Of a stretch of DNA of 64,000 nucleotides, positions 17,764-27,517 are shown piece after piece (the first letter of the stretch is position 1; the number at the start of each line of letters is the position of its first letter). The stretch comes from Corynebacterium sp. zg-331 (GTDB taxonomy: Bacteria > Actinomycetota > Actinomycetes > Mycobacteriales > Mycobacteriaceae), in contig NZ_JACMYD010000002.1 in the NCBI RefSeq assembly GCF_014267345.1, positions 1-64,000 on the forward strand. The letters run 5' to 3'. The translations under genes were made by a program, and so were the position numbers. The notes below the pieces were generated by a model. That model was not told the DNA's origin and ran no database searches. It worked only from the letters and a program-made list of their open reading frames with translations.

Positions 17764-18801
17764 TTAGGAGAAGTCCTCCAAGAGGTGCTTGACCAGGTCC
17801 TGGGCCGCGATCGCGTCGATGCGGAAGAACTCGCCGTCCAGGCCGTAGACGCGGTCCTCGGACACCGCGGTGGTCTGCGCCAGCTGCTCGTTATCGCGGA
17901 CCTTATGGTCGGCGTCGCCATCGGAATCGATGTTGAGCACGAACACGGTCTTGCCGTCGAGGGCCAGCGGGACGTTCTCCGCGTTCACGGCCTTGACGTC
18001 GGAGCGCGCCGAGCCTTGCTCGGAGCTGCCCACCAGGTCGTCGCCGGGCACGGAGAGCTCGATGCCGAGGTCGGTGAAGATCTTGCCCTGCGGGGACTCC
18101 TTGGTGAAGAAGTTCACCGCGCCCTCCTTGGACAGGGCGATCACGTTGACCGGGCCGTCGATCGTGATCTTGTCCTTGGCCTTGGCCACGGACTTCTCGT
18201 AATCCTCGATGACCTTATCCGCCTTCTCTTCCAGGCCGGCGGCCTTGGCCACCTCGCGGGTGGTCGCCTCCCAGGACTGGCCGGTGTAGTCGATCACCTG
18301 CACCGGGACGACGTCCTTGAGCTGGTCGTAGATCTCCACACCGTTATCGGCGCCCACGTTGGACATCACCACCAGATCCGGGTTCTGGGCCAGGATCGCC
18401 TCGGCGTTGGCCGAGCCGATGGTAAACAGCGGCTCCACCTTTTTTTCCTCGGCCAGCTTGTCCCAGGACAGGCCGAAGCCCGTGTCGTCCGCGAACATCG
18501 GGGCCTTGGGGTTACCGCCGCCGGAGCCGACCACGGGGGCATCCAGGGCCAGCAGCGCGCCGGTGAGGCTCACCGAGGCCGAGACGATGCGCTGCGGGCG
18601 CTGCTCGATGGTGATCTCCGTGGGGTGCTTGTCCTTATCCTGCGTCTCCACGGTGCGCGGGAAGGCGGAATCGGACGAGGAGCTCTCCGAGCCCTGGGCG
18701 GAGGAGGAATCGGTGTCCTCGCTGGAGCAGGCGGCGAGGCTCACCGCGAGGGCGAGGCCGGCGGCGACGGCCGTCACGCGGCGGGTAAGAGAGAAAGTCA
18801 T
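17764..18801 (-). CDS. Ferric-siderophore ABC transporter substrate-binding lipoprotein
   Basis: 345 residues. Lipoprotein signal peptide with lipobox LAAC (Cys at about residue 24), then an acidic Ser-rich linker, then a FecB/FepB-type periplasmic-binding fold (PQRIVSASVSLTGALLALDAPVVGSGG; NPDLVVMSNVGADNGVEIYDQL; DRVYGLDGEFFRIDAIAAQDLVKHLL). The ATG at 18801 follows AGGAG by 4 nt; an in-frame ATG 30 nt upstream would break the signal peptide. It lies directly downstream of the permease/ATPase operon with its own iron box, and beside the siderophore biosynthesis genes, so the cognate siderophore is the likely ligand. Confidence 0.9.
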   Translation of the reverse strand: MTFSLTRRVTAVAAGLALAVSLAACSSEDTDSSSAQGSESSSSDSAFPRTVETQDKDKHPTEITIEQRPQRIVSASVSLTGALLALDAPVVGSGGGNPKAPMFADDTGFGLSWDKLAEEKKVEPLFTIGSANAEAILAQNPDLVVMSNVGADNGVEIYDQLKDVVPVQVIDYTGQSWEATTREVAKAAGLEEKADKVIEDYEKSVAKAKDKITIDGPVNVIALSKEGAVNFFTKESPQGKIFTDLGIELSVPGDDLVGSSEQGSARSDVKAVNAENVPLALDGKTVFVLNIDSDGDADHKVRDNEQLAQTTAVSEDRVYGLDGEFFRIDAIAAQDLVKHLLEDFS

Positions 18802-18846
18802 AGGATCTCCTGGGATATACGACGCTTTCACATGGTTGGATAACAG

Positions 18847-18862
18847 CGAAGCTACAGCTTCG
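18847..18862. repeat. 16-bp inverted repeat in the leader of the binding-protein gene
   Basis: CGAAGCTACAGCTTCG has perfect 7-bp arms and a 2-nt centre. It lies between the iron box (18870-18888) and the start codon at 18801, in the predicted 5' untranslated region. A hairpin or a second protein site is possible. Confidence 0.5.
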
Positions 18863-18869
18863 ACCTCCC

Positions 18870-18888
18870 CAAGGGTAGCCTATCCAAG
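18870..18888. promoter_or_regulatory. DtxR-like iron box upstream of the siderophore-binding protein
   Basis: CAAGGGTAGCCTATCCAAG matches the DtxR consensus at 14 of 19 positions and has a well-conserved core (GGxTAGCCTAxCC). It sits about 70 bp upstream of the lipoprotein start, overlapping a possible TAGGCT -10 element on the minus strand. Confidence 0.65.
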
Positions 18889-18923
18889 GCTACAAAAGGA
18901 GAAGGAGCTCACCGGCTACCCCC

Positions 18924-19703
18924 TCACCGGGGCACCACCAGCGGCCCCCCGCTGACCGGATCCGCCACCACCAGGGCATCCAGGCCAAAAACCTCCGCCA
19001 GGTTCTCCCGCGTGAGCACCTCCCCCGGTGCCCCCGCCGCCGCCAGCGTCCCGGTGCGCGAGAGCAACACGAGGCGATCGGCATACCGCGCCGCCAGGTT
19101 GAGATCGTGGAGCACCATCACCACCGTGCGCCCGCCGTCCTCCCTCAGGGAGCGCACCAGGCGCAGCACCTCCACGGAGGTGGACAGGTCGAGGTAGGTG
19201 GTGGGCTCGTCGAGCAGCGTGGTGGGGGTATCCTGCGCGATCGTCATGGCGATCCACACCCGCTGGCGCTGCCCCCCGGACAGCGCCGCCAGCGGCCGAT
19301 CCACCAGCTCGCTCAGCCCCGTGGTGGCAATCGCGGCAGAGACCACCTCGTCATCCCGCGCGGACCACTGCGCAAGCCAGGACTGATAGGGGTGCCTGCC
19401 GCGCGCGATGAGCTGGCTCACCGTAAGCCCCTCCGGGGCCACGGGGGTCTGCGGTAACAAGGACAGCTCGCGCGCCCGCTCCCGGCGCGGCCACTGGGCG
19501 ATACCGCGCCCCCGAAACTCCAGCGTGCCGCCATAATCGAGCAGCCCGCACATGCTCTTGAGCAGGGTGGACTTGCCGCAGCCGTTGGGTCCGATGAGGC
19601 AGGTGACCTCGCCCGCGGCGATGTCGAGGTCCAGATCCCGGATCACCCGGCGCTGCGCGTAGCCCACGCTCAGGCCACGGGCGGAAAAGAGCGGCTGATG
19701 CAT
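18924..19703 (-). CDS. Ferric-siderophore ABC transporter ATP-binding protein
   Basis: 259 residues, FecE/FepC family. Walker A GPNGCGKST (about residue 38), signature LSGGQRQR, Walker B TTLLDEPTTYLD and switch His in VLHDLNLAARYAD. It energises the two permeases encoded just upstream. The ATG overlaps the preceding permease stop by one base (TGATG), showing translational coupling. Last gene of the three-gene operon 21813-18924. Confidence 0.92.
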   Translation of the reverse strand: MHQPLFSARGLSVGYAQRRVIRDLDLDIAAGEVTCLIGPNGCGKSTLLKSMCGLLDYGGTLEFRGRGIAQWPRRERARELSLLPQTPVAPEGLTVSQLIARGRHPYQSWLAQWSARDDEVVSAAIATTGLSELVDRPLAALSGGQRQRVWIAMTIAQDTPTTLLDEPTTYLDLSTSVEVLRLVRSLREDGGRTVVMVLHDLNLAARYADRLVLLSRTGTLAAAGAPGEVLTRENLAEVFGLDALVVADPVSGGPLVVPR

Positions 19704-20782
19704 CAGATGGTTTCCTCTCGGCGGGTGCGGAAGATCATGAACGGCAGGAACGGGGCCCCGAGGAAGGCCGTGACCACGCCCACCGGAAGCTCCCAGGGCA
19801 GGATCACCCTGGCCAGCAGGTCCGCCCCCAGCAGCAGCGCGGCGCCCAGCAGGGCGGAAAAGATCAGCGGCGGGGTGGCCGTGCGCGCCAGCGCGCGCGC
19901 CAGGTGCGGGGTGACAAAGGCGAGGAAGCTGATCGGCCCGGCGGCCGCCACGCCCACCGCCGCGAGCACCACGGCCGTGCCCAACTGCACCAGCTGCGCC
20001 AGGCGCACCCGGTGCCCCAGCACGTGCGCGGTGGTCTCCCCCAGCACCAGGGCGGAGAGCTGGAAGGCCAGCCAGCCACCCAGGGCCACCGCCACCAGCA
20101 GCACCGCCAGCGGCGCCCAGGCGTGATTCCAGTCCCGCCCGTTGAGCGAACCGGTCAGCCACATCCGGGCCGAGGCCGCCCGCCCCAGCTCGGCGGAGGC
20201 CAGCAGCCACGTGGTGCAGGCGGACAGGAAGATCGAGGCGCCCACCCCGATGAGCACCACCCGGAGCATCGAGCCGCGCGTGGGCCCGGCCACCAGCCAG
20301 ATCGCCAGCGCCGCGACGAACGCGCCGATCATCGCCGCCCCCGGCAGCCCCACCGCGCCCAGTACGGTGGTGGCTCCAGCCTCGATCACCCCTCCCTGGC
20401 CCGCGCCGGCAAAGACGATGACCACCACGGCCGCCAGCGACGCCCCCTGGGTGATCCCCAGGATGTCCGGGCTGGCCAGCGGGTTGCGCGCCACGGACTG
20501 GGTGAGCGCGCCGGAATAGGCCAGGGCCGCGCCCACCAGGCAGGCGACCACGGCCCGCCCCATGCGCATGTCAAAGACCACCACCCGCTGGATCTTGGTG
20601 CCCCCGCCCAGCAGCACCTCGACGACCTCGCCCAGGCTCATGCGGTATTCGCCCTGGGTCACCGACCAACACACCCCCAGCACCACGAGCACCGCCGTGC
20701 CCGCCATGCAGGCGAGCAGGCGCGGGTTCCACCGCACGGAGACCCGCCCGTACCTCACCACCCTCGTCGCACCACCGCTCAC
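19703..20782 (-). CDS. Ferric-siderophore ABC transporter permease (FecCD family), second subunit
   Basis: 359 residues with about nine hydrophobic helices. FecCD hallmarks: QSVARNPLASPDILGITQGASLAAV near the N-terminal third and GPISFLAFVTPHLARAL toward the C-terminus, the loop contacting the ATPase. The GTG start at 20782 overlaps the stop of the first permease (GTGA), which decides the start. It probably forms a heterodimer with the 20779-21813 product. Confidence 0.9.
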   Translation of the reverse strand: MSGGATRVVRYGRVSVRWNPRLLACMAGTAVLVVLGVCWSVTQGEYRMSLGEVVEVLLGGGTKIQRVVVFDMRMGRAVVACLVGAALAYSGALTQSVARNPLASPDILGITQGASLAAVVVIVFAGAGQGGVIEAGATTVLGAVGLPGAAMIGAFVAALAIWLVAGPTRGSMLRVVLIGVGASIFLSACTTWLLASAELGRAASARMWLTGSLNGRDWNHAWAPLAVLLVAVALGGWLAFQLSALVLGETTAHVLGHRVRLAQLVQLGTAVVLAAVGVAAAGPISFLAFVTPHLARALARTATPPLIFSALLGAALLLGADLLARVILPWELPVGVVTAFLGAPFLPFMIFRTRREETI

Positions 20783-21813
20783 AGGGAACCTCCGATCCGG
20801 CCGCGACGAATCAACCACACAAAGACCGGCACGCCCAGCAGCGCCAGCACGATGCCCATCGGCAACTCCCCCGGGGCCACCAGCATCCGGCCAAGAACGT
20901 CCGCGCCCAGGGCCAGCGCCGTGCCCGCCAGCGCGGACAGCGGAATGATCAGGCGATAATCCGGCCCCGTCAGCCCGCGCACCATGTGCGGGGCCGCCAG
21001 GCCGATGAAGGCCACCGGGCCCGCGGCCGCCACCGCCGCCGCGCTCAGCGCGGCGATGACCACCACCCCGCCCAGCTGGGCGCGGCGCACCGAGACGCCC
21101 AGGGCGTGCGCGCTTTCCTCGCCCAGGCTCAGCAGGTTCACCGCCGGGGCCAGGGCCACCGCCGCGATCAGGGCCACCGCCGCCAGCGGGGCCACCACGA
21201 CGACCACGGAGAAGTCCCGCCCCGCCACCGAGCCGGTGGCCCAGGTACGCAGGGCGTCCAGCACGTGATCGTTGGTGATGACCAGGGCATTGACCACCGC
21301 CATGAGCAGCGCCGAGAGCGCCGTGCCCGCCAGCACGAAGGCCAGGGGGCTGCCCGCCGTGGGGCCAGCGGAGGCCAGGAAGAACAACAGGGCGGTGACC
21401 GCCAGCGCCCCCAGCATGGAGGGCCACAGGTAGCTGCCGACGCCGCCGAGCCACCCCAGGCTCAGGCCGATGGCCACGGCCGCGGCCGCCCCCGCGCCCA
21501 CCCCGAGCATCCCGGGATCGGCCATCGGGTTGCGGGTAAAGCCCTGCATGAGTGCTCCCGCCGCCCCGAGGGCGCCCCCGGCGATCAGGGCGAGCGCGGT
21601 GCGCGGAATGCGCTGGATGGCCAGCACCAGCTCCACGTCGGTGGCCCCGGCCTGGGGGTTCACGGCGTGGCGCACCCCCCCGGGGATGGCGGCCCAGACC
21701 TCGGAAAACCCGAGGTCGCGGGCGCCGGTGAGTAGGCTGAGCAGGATCAGCGCGGCGATGAGCAGCGGCGCCGCGACGCTCGCGGCCACGGCGCGTACCC
21801 GGGGAGAACCCAC
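20779..21813 (-). CDS. Ferric-siderophore ABC transporter permease (FecCD family), first subunit
   Basis: 344 residues. FecCD hallmarks: GFTRNPMADPGMLGVGAGAAAAVAIG and GPVAFIGLAAPHMVRGLTGPDYR. GTG start at 21813 preceded by CTAGGAG. First gene of the import operon; an iron box lies 38 bp upstream and overlaps a TATACT -10 hexamer. Confidence 0.92.
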   Translation of the reverse strand: MGSPRVRAVAASVAAPLLIAALILLSLLTGARDLGFSEVWAAIPGGVRHAVNPQAGATDVELVLAIQRIPRTALALIAGGALGAAGALMQGFTRNPMADPGMLGVGAGAAAAVAIGLSLGWLGGVGSYLWPSMLGALAVTALLFFLASAGPTAGSPLAFVLAGTALSALLMAVVNALVITNDHVLDALRTWATGSVAGRDFSVVVVVAPLAAVALIAAVALAPAVNLLSLGEESAHALGVSVRRAQLGGVVVIAALSAAAVAAAGPVAFIGLAAPHMVRGLTGPDYRLIIPLSALAGTALALGADVLGRMLVAPGELPMGIVLALLGVPVFVWLIRRGRIGGSL

Positions 21814-21850
21814 GGTGGCTCCTAGACAACACGATCGGGGATAAAAGGAC

Positions 21851-21869
21851 TCAGGCGAGTATAACCTAA
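21851..21869. promoter_or_regulatory. DtxR-like iron box at the siderophore import operon
   Basis: Read on the minus strand, TTAGGTTATACTCGCCTGA matches the DtxR consensus at 14 of 19 positions, with a perfect left half TTAGGTTA. It contains TATACT, a good -10 hexamer for the permease gene starting at 21813, so binding would directly block the promoter. Confidence 0.65.
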
Positions 21870-21886
21870 GCCGGGCCCCTGGCCGC

Positions 21887-24166
21887 CTACTCCACCACGG
21901 AGTTGGCCCCCACGGCGTGCCCGAAGAGCTCCGGCAGGGTGGACTCCCAGGCCTGCCGCAGCTCGTCGAGGGAGACCTCCAGGGCGGTGCCGATGCGCAG
22001 CGCGCGCCCCTCGGTGGTGGTGCCGATGCGCAGGCAGGGCACCCCGGCCTCGGCGGCGCGGCGCTCCAGGGCCTCGGCCCGATCGGCCGTGGTGGCCACC
22101 ACGGCGCGGGAGGCGGACTCGGAGAACAGCGCCGCGTGCAGGTCCTCGTGCACCCCGGACAGGTCGAGGTCGAGGCCGCGCCCGGAGCGCAGCGCCATCT
22201 CCACCAGGGCCTGCGCCAAGCCGCCCTCGGAGACGTCGTGCGCGGCGGTCAGCAGCGTGGTGCCCACGAAGAAGTCCGCCAGGCGCGCCTCGTTGGCCAG
22301 GTCCACCCGCGGGGGCATGCCCTTGAGCTCCCCGGTGGTGACCTGCTGGTAGATGGAGCCGCCAAACTCCGCCTCGGTGACGCCCAGGACGTAGAGCACC
22401 TCGTCCTCCGGCACGGAGCCGAGGTCGTGGCCGATGGCGTTGTGCACGTCCTCGATCACGCCGAGCACGCCCACCACCGGGGTGGGCAGGATCGGGGTCT
22501 CCCCGGTCTGGTTGTAGAAGGAGACGTTGCCGCCGGAGACGGGAATGCCCAGCTCCTGAGCGCCGTCGGCCAGGCCGTGCACGGCCTCGCGGAACTGCCA
22601 CATCACGTCCGGGTTCTCCGGGGAACCGAAGTTGAGGCAGTTGGTCACCGCCACCGGCTTGGCACCCGTGACCGCCACGTTGCGGTAGGCCTCGGCCAGG
22701 GCCAGGCGCGCGCCGGTGTTCGGGTCCAGGTAGGTATAGCGCCCGGAGGCGTCGGCGGAGACGGCCACGCCGCGGCCGGTCTCCTCGTCGATGCGCAGCA
22801 CGCCGGCATCGGAGTTCTGCGCCTTGACGGTGTTGCCCAGCACGTAGCGGTCGTACTGCTCGGTGATGTACGCCCGCGAGCACAGGGCCGGGGAGGACAC
22901 CATCTGGCGCAGCGTCGCCGCCAGGTCGGTGGGAGCGGGCACGGCGGCCTCCCGCTGCACCGCGTCCTGCCACTCGGGCCGGGCGTAGGGGCGCTCGTAG
23001 ACGGGGGCCTCGTCGGCGATGGTGGCCGCGGGCGCGTCCACCACGACCTCGCCGCCGTGGGTGATCACCAGGTGATCGCCCTCGGTGACCTCCCCGATCT
23101 CCGCGCAGGTGACGTCCCAGCGCGCGCAAATCTCGCGGAAGCGCTCCGCGTTCTCCGGGGTCACCACGGCGCACATGCGCTCCTGGGACTCGGAGGCCAG
23201 GATCTCCGCCGCGGTCATGTTCTTGGCCCGCAGCGGCACGGCGTCCAGGTTCACCCTCATGCCGCCGTCGCCCGAGGCGGCCAGCTCGGAGGTGGCGCAG
23301 GCCAGGCCCGCGCCGCCGAGGTCCTGGATGCCCACCACCACGCCGGCGCGGTAGAGATCCAGGCAGCACTCGATGAGCACCTTCTCCGCGAAGGGGTCGC
23401 CCACCTGCACGGCGGGCAGCTTGCGCTCCGCCCCGTCCTCAAAAGTATCGGAGGCCAGCACGGACACCCCGCCGATGCCGTCCAGGCCGGTGCGCGAGCC
23501 GAAGAGCATGACCTTGTTGCCGGTGCCAGAGGCGAAGGCCAGCTTGAGATCCTCCACCTTGAGCGTGCCCACGCACAAGGCATTGACCAGGGGGTTGCCC
23601 GCGTAGGTGGGGTCGAAGACGGTCTCGCCGCCAATGTTGGGCAGCCCCAGGCAGTTGCCGTAGTGGGAGATGCCGTCCACCACGCCGGGCAGCACGCGCT
23701 GGGTGTCCGGGGCCTCGGCGGGACCGAAGCGCAGCTGATCCATCACCGCGATGGGGCGCGCGCCCATGGCCATGATGTCGCGCACGATGCCGCCCACGCC
23801 GGTGGCCGCGCCCTGATGCGGCTCCACGTAGGAGGGGTGATTGTGGGACTCCACGCGGAAGGTCACGGCGTTGCCGTCCCCGATGTCCACCACCCCGGCG
23901 TTTTCCCCGATACCGGCGAGGATCTTGGCATTCATCTCCTCCGTGGTGGTCTCCCCGAAGTAGCGCAGGTGCACCTTGGAGGACTTATAGGAGCAGTGCT
24001 CCGACCACATCACCGAGTACATGGTCAGCTCGGCATCCGTGGGGCGGCGCCCCAGGATCTCCTTGATGCGCGCGTATTCGTCGTCCTTGAGCCCCAGCTC
24101 GGCGTAGGGCTGCGCGGTGTCTGGCTCGGCCAGGGCCCGGGCGACCGTATCGTTATGGATGGTCAT
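21887..24166 (-). CDS. purL: Phosphoribosylformylglycinamidine synthase subunit PurL
   Basis: 759 residues, the small-type PurL that works with PurQ and PurS in step 4 of de novo purine synthesis (FGAR + Gln + ATP to FGAM). Visible: [10 protein letters not shown] near residue 50, [26 protein letters not shown] (catalytic His region), the repeated AIRS-type halves, and [19 protein letters not shown] at 24166 lies 5 nt after AAGGGAG; the GTG at 24181 lacks such a site. The gap to purQ is 11 nt. Confidence 0.95.
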   Translation of the reverse strand: MTIHNDTVARALAEPDTAQPYAELGLKDDEYARIKEILGRRPTDAELTMYSVMWSEHCSYKSSKVHLRYFGETTTEEMNAKILAGIGENAGVVDIGDGNAVTFRVESHNHPSYVEPHQGAATGVGGIVRDIMAMGARPIAVMDQLRFGPAEAPDTQRVLPGVVDGISHYGNCLGLPNIGGETVFDPTYAGNPLVNALCVGTLKVEDLKLAFASGTGNKVMLFGSRTGLDGIGGVSVLASDTFEDGAERKLPAVQVGDPFAEKVLIECCLDLYRAGVVVGIQDLGGAGLACATSELAASGDGGMRVNLDAVPLRAKNMTAAEILASESQERMCAVVTPENAERFREICARWDVTCAEIGEVTEGDHLVITHGGEVVVDAPAATIADEAPVYERPYARPEWQDAVQREAAVPAPTDLAATLRQMVSSPALCSRAYITEQYDRYVLGNTVKAQNSDAGVLRIDEETGRGVAVSADASGRYTYLDPNTGARLALAEAYRNVAVTGAKPVAVTNCLNFGSPENPDVMWQFREAVHGLADGAQELGIPVSGGNVSFYNQTGETPILPTPVVGVLGVIEDVHNAIGHDLGSVPEDEVLYVLGVTEAEFGGSIYQQVTTGELKGMPPRVDLANEARLADFFVGTTLLTAAHDVSEGGLAQALVEMALRSGRGLDLDLSGVHEDLHAALFSESASRAVVATTADRAEALERRAAEAGVPCLRIGTTTEGRALRIGTALEVSLDELRQAWESTLPELFGHAVGANSVVE

Positions 24167-24177
24167 GGCTTCTCCCT

Positions 24178-24849
24178 TCACGCGGCAATCGAGCCGACGG
24201 CGGATAGGAACAACTCCAGCCCGTCCGTGGACGGGCCGGTCAGCGTATCGACGGCGTGCTCGGGGTGCGGCATGAGCCCCACGATCCGCCCGGTGGCGTC
24301 GCTGATCCCGGCGATGTCGTTGAGGGAGCCATTGAAGTTATCCGTGTAGCGGAACACCACGCGCCCCTCGCCCTCCAGCTCCGCCAGGGTGCGCGCGTCC
24401 GCCTGGAAGCGCCCCTCGCCGTGCTTGGCCGGGATGAGGATTCTCCGTCCCTCCTCCAGGGTGCGCGTCCAGGCCGTCTGCGCGTTGGCCACCTCGAGGT
24501 AGGCGTCCGTGCAGTGGAAGTGCAGGCCCTGATTGCGGGTCAGCGCGCCCGGCAGCAGGCCGGCCTCGTTGAGGATCTGAAAGCCATTGCAGATGCCCAG
24601 CACGGGCATGCCGCCGCGGGCGGCGTCGATCACCGCGCGCATCACCGGGGCCAGCGCGGAGATCGCGCCGCTGCGCAGGTAATCGCCGTAGGAGAAGCCG
24701 CCGGGAACCACCACGGCGTCCACGCCGCGCAGGTCCTCGTCCGCGTGCCACAGGCTCACCGCCTCGGCGCCGGCGTAGCGCACGGCGCGGGCGGCATCGA
24801 CGTCATCGAGCGTGCCGGGGAAGGTGATCACCCCGATGCGTGCCGTCAC
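24178..24849 (-). CDS. purQ: Phosphoribosylformylglycinamidine synthase glutaminase subunit PurQ
   Basis: 223 residues, class I glutamine amidotransferase. Nucleophile elbow [12 protein letters not shown] with the catalytic Cys, and HPEHAVD with the catalytic His near the C-terminus. GTG start overlaps the purS stop (GTGA). It supplies ammonia to PurL. Confidence 0.95.
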   Translation of the reverse strand: MTARIGVITFPGTLDDVDAARAVRYAGAEAVSLWHADEDLRGVDAVVVPGGFSYGDYLRSGAISALAPVMRAVIDAARGGMPVLGICNGFQILNEAGLLPGALTRNQGLHFHCTDAYLEVANAQTAWTRTLEEGRRILIPAKHGEGRFQADARTLAELEGEGRVVFRYTDNFNGSLNDIAGISDATGRIVGLMPHPEHAVDTLTGPSTDGLELFLSAVGSIAA

Positions 24850-25091
24850 TGGGCCTCCTCCGCGGTCAGGATCTCGAAGTCCTCGATCACGGTGTTGGCC
24901 AGCAGCACCTCGGCCATCTTCTGGATGTCCTCGCGGGTCACGGTGTCATCCGCCTCGATCTCAAAGCGCTTGCCCTGGCGCACATCGCTCACGCCGGAGA
25001 CCCCCAGGCGGCCCAGCGCGCGCACCACGGCCTGGCCCTGGGGGTCGAGAATCTCCGCCTTGGGCATCACATGAACTACTACACGGGCCAC
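24846..25091 (-). CDS. purS: Phosphoribosylformylglycinamidine synthase subunit PurS
   Basis: 81 residues, usual PurS length. Motifs [21 protein letters not shown] and [13 protein letters not shown]. It bridges PurL and PurQ. The GTG start is chosen because the residues before it do not resemble PurS and the family begins with this beta strand. First gene of the purSQL operon. Confidence 0.92.
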   Translation of the reverse strand: MARVVVHVMPKAEILDPQGQAVVRALGRLGVSGVSDVRQGKRFEIEADDTVTREDIQKMAEVLLANTVIEDFEILTAEEAQ

Positions 25092-25158
25092 GGTCGAATC
25101 CCCTATATCTCGCAGGTTCTTATTACGCCCACAGCGTACCCGGGCGCGGCAGGCTTTC

Positions 25159-25860
25159 CTACTTTCCGCCCACCTTCCCGTAGGCCGTGGGCACCGCCCC
25201 CTCCTCGCGCGCCGCGCGCACCGCGCCGAGAAAGTCGCGCGCCACCTGAGGGTCGCGCAGATTGCGCGCCGAGGCCGAGAGGCGCACCAGCGCGCCGCGC
25301 TGCGCTCCCCGGCGCGCCGCCGCCCATACGTTGCGCCGCCACCACCCCGGCGCGCCGAAGCCCTCCCCCACCGAGAGGTTGCGCGAGCCCACGCACTCCC
25401 ACGGCTCATCCCCGCCCGCCGCGGCCCGCACGTAGACCCCCTTGGTGGATCCCACGACCCGGAAGCCGAACTCCGGGAGCACGGCGAGGGTGCCCGGGGA
25501 GAGACGCCAGCGCGGCGGGGCAAAGACGGGGGTGGCCAGGCCCAGGTTCTTCATCTGCCGGGTGGCCCCGCGCAACCGCAGCCGCGCCTCGTGCTCGGCA
25601 AGCTGCGCGAACTCCGCGTGGCGGCCCTGGGCGGCCTGGTCGAAGCCGTTGAGGATCCACTCGGTGCCCCCGGCGATGCGCTCGCGCACCCACCCCAGGG
25701 TGGCGGGATCGTGGGCGAGGCTCCAGGCGCCGTCGATGTGCGGGGCGATGAGGAGGGAAAACGCGACCCCCTGGGCGTCGAGTTCCTCGGCCACGGCCTG
25801 GGCGGCGCGCCTGGTGTCATCGACAATGCCGGAGAGGGAGACCAGGAGTTGCGCGCTCAT
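25159..25860 (-). CDS. DUF2334 polysaccharide-deacetylase-like protein
   Basis: 233 residues. Resembles the DUF2334 group of NodB-like folds: LLVSLSGIVDDTRR at the start, APHIDGAWSL in the middle, and TPVFAPPRWRLSPGTLAVLPEFGFRVVGSTKGVY near the centre. The usual metal triad is not complete, so I do not assign an enzyme activity. No Shine-Dalgarno site; a GATAAT -10 hexamer ends 7 nt before the ATG (25868-25873), so the mRNA is probably leaderless. Confidence 0.65.
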   Translation of the reverse strand: MSAQLLVSLSGIVDDTRRAAQAVAEELDAQGVAFSLLIAPHIDGAWSLAHDPATLGWVRERIAGGTEWILNGFDQAAQGRHAEFAQLAEHEARLRLRGATRQMKNLGLATPVFAPPRWRLSPGTLAVLPEFGFRVVGSTKGVYVRAAAGGDEPWECVGSRNLSVGEGFGAPGWWRRNVWAAARRGAQRGALVRLSASARNLRDPQVARDFLGAVRAAREEGAVPTAYGKVGGK

Positions 25861-25903
25861 GGTGGCGATTATCGCACAGGCGGCGCGCCCGCCGCGCCCC
25901 CGA

Positions 25904-27421
25904 TTACGACCGATCCTGGTAATCGTCGAGGTTGATCTGCGGGGTGGGCTGCACCCGATCCTGGGCGGGGTTGGTCACGGAGGGATCGCGGCGGAAGTCC
26001 CCGTGCTCGTCGTCCTCCTCCGAGGGCACGTAGGGCAACTCGCCCACCAGCACGCGCTGGGCGCGATCCTTATCCAGGGTACCCGTCCAGGTGCCCACCA
26101 GCAGGGTGGCCACGGAGTTGCCAGCGAAGTTGGTCAAGGCGCGCGCCTCGGACATGAACTTATCGATGCCCAGGATGAGATCCACCCCTCCCAGCAGCGC
26201 CGGCTTGTAGGATTGCAGGCCCGCCGCCAGGGTGGCGATGCCCGCGCCGGACACCCCGGCGGCGCCCTTGGCCGCGATGATCATAAACAGCAGCAGGCCC
26301 ACCTGCTCGCTGATATTCATGGGCATGTCCATCGCGTCCGAGATGAAGATCGCCGCCATCGTGAGGTAGATGGCCGTGCCGTCGAGGTTGAAAGAATAGC
26401 CGGTGGGCACCACGATGCCCACCGTGGACTTGTCCACGCCCACGTGCTCCATCTTGCGCATGAGGTTGGGCAGGGCGGATTCCGACGACGAGGTGGCGAA
26501 GATGAGCAGGAACTCCCGACCCAGGTACTTGGCCAACCGGAAGATGGACAGCCCGGTAAAGACCTTGAGCACCAACCCCAGCACCACGAAGACGAAGAGG
26601 AAACAGGTGATGTAGAAGGCCACGATGAGGTAGCCCAGCTGCACCACCGCGGAAAAGCCGGTGCCGCCCACCACGGCGGCGATCGCACCGAAGGCCGCGA
26701 GGGGGGCCAGCCACAGAATCCAGCTGAGGATGCGGAACACCAGCGTCTGAAGGCTGGCTACGAAGCTCAAGATCGGCTCGCCCTTGCGGCCCAGCGACTG
26801 CACCGCGAAGCCCACCAGCAGGGCGATGAAGAGCACCTGGAGGATGGAGACGGTGTGGCCGGGAGAGTTATAGGAGCCGGTGAACGCGGAGAAAAAGGAA
26901 TCCGGGATGATGCCCTGGATGAAGTGCATGGCCCCGCCGGCCTCTTCGTTCTTGCTGAGGGTCTTTTGCACCGTGTCGCTGACCGCCTCCTGCTGAACGT
27001 GGAGGCCGCCACCCGGCTCCAGGATGTTGCCCACCACCAAGCCGACGAACAGGGCGAAGGTGGACATGGTGAGGAAGTACACCAGGGCCAGGCCCCCGGC
27101 GCGACCCACCGAGGCCGCCGCGCGCACCGAGCCGATGCCCAGCACGATGGTGCAGAAGATCACCGGGGGCACGATCATCTTGATCAGATCCACGAACATG
27201 GTGCCCAGGATCTTGAACTTCACGGCCACCTCGGGGGCCACCAGGCCCAGGGTGATGCCCAGGGCGATGGCCACGATCACGGCGATGTAGAGCCAGTGGG
27301 TGCGATCCTTGCGCGGCTTTTTGGGCTCTGCGATCTTCGGTGCGGCGTCATAGACGCCGGCGGAGCGAGGAGACATCAACTTTCTCGATTCAGCATCCGG
27401 GGGTGAAAACGTCACCCGCAT
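25904..27421 (-). CDS. Cation:dicarboxylate symporter (DctA/GltP type, DAACS family)
   Basis: 505 residues, about eight hydrophobic helices plus re-entrant loops. Family signatures: FATSSSESALPNLMRKME (serine-rich hairpin 1), VVPTGYSFNLDGTAIYLTMAAIFISDAM (NMDGT-like motif as NLDGT) and AAKGAAGVSGAGIATLAAGL (hairpin 2). It probably imports C4-dicarboxylates or glutamate with Na+ or H+. ATG at 27421 follows GGGAG by 5 nt; a TAGACT hexamer at 27477-27472 would give a short leader. The acidic C-terminal tail (EEDDEHGDF) is cytoplasmic. Confidence 0.88.
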   Translation of the reverse strand: MRVTFSPPDAESRKLMSPRSAGVYDAAPKIAEPKKPRKDRTHWLYIAVIVAIALGITLGLVAPEVAVKFKILGTMFVDLIKMIVPPVIFCTIVLGIGSVRAAASVGRAGGLALVYFLTMSTFALFVGLVVGNILEPGGGLHVQQEAVSDTVQKTLSKNEEAGGAMHFIQGIIPDSFFSAFTGSYNSPGHTVSILQVLFIALLVGFAVQSLGRKGEPILSFVASLQTLVFRILSWILWLAPLAAFGAIAAVVGGTGFSAVVQLGYLIVAFYITCFLFVFVVLGLVLKVFTGLSIFRLAKYLGREFLLIFATSSSESALPNLMRKMEHVGVDKSTVGIVVPTGYSFNLDGTAIYLTMAAIFISDAMDMPMNISEQVGLLLFMIIAAKGAAGVSGAGIATLAAGLQSYKPALLGGVDLILGIDKFMSEARALTNFAGNSVATLLVGTWTGTLDKDRAQRVLVGELPYVPSEEDDEHGDFRRDPSVTNPAQDRVQPTPQINLDDYQDRS

Positions 27422-27471
27422 TATCGCTCCCGGCCCACCCATGTCCCAATTCACTCGCCGGCAATGGGGGT

Positions 27472-27477
27472 AGTCTA
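27472..27477 (-). promoter_or_regulatory. -10 element of the dicarboxylate symporter gene
   Basis: TAGACT on the minus strand, about 50 nt upstream of the ATG at 27421, leaving room for a leader with the GGGAG site. Confidence 0.4.
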
Positions 27478-27517
27478 CGCCACCCCCATTCGACGATGAC
27501 GATTGCGTCTCCCTGGT

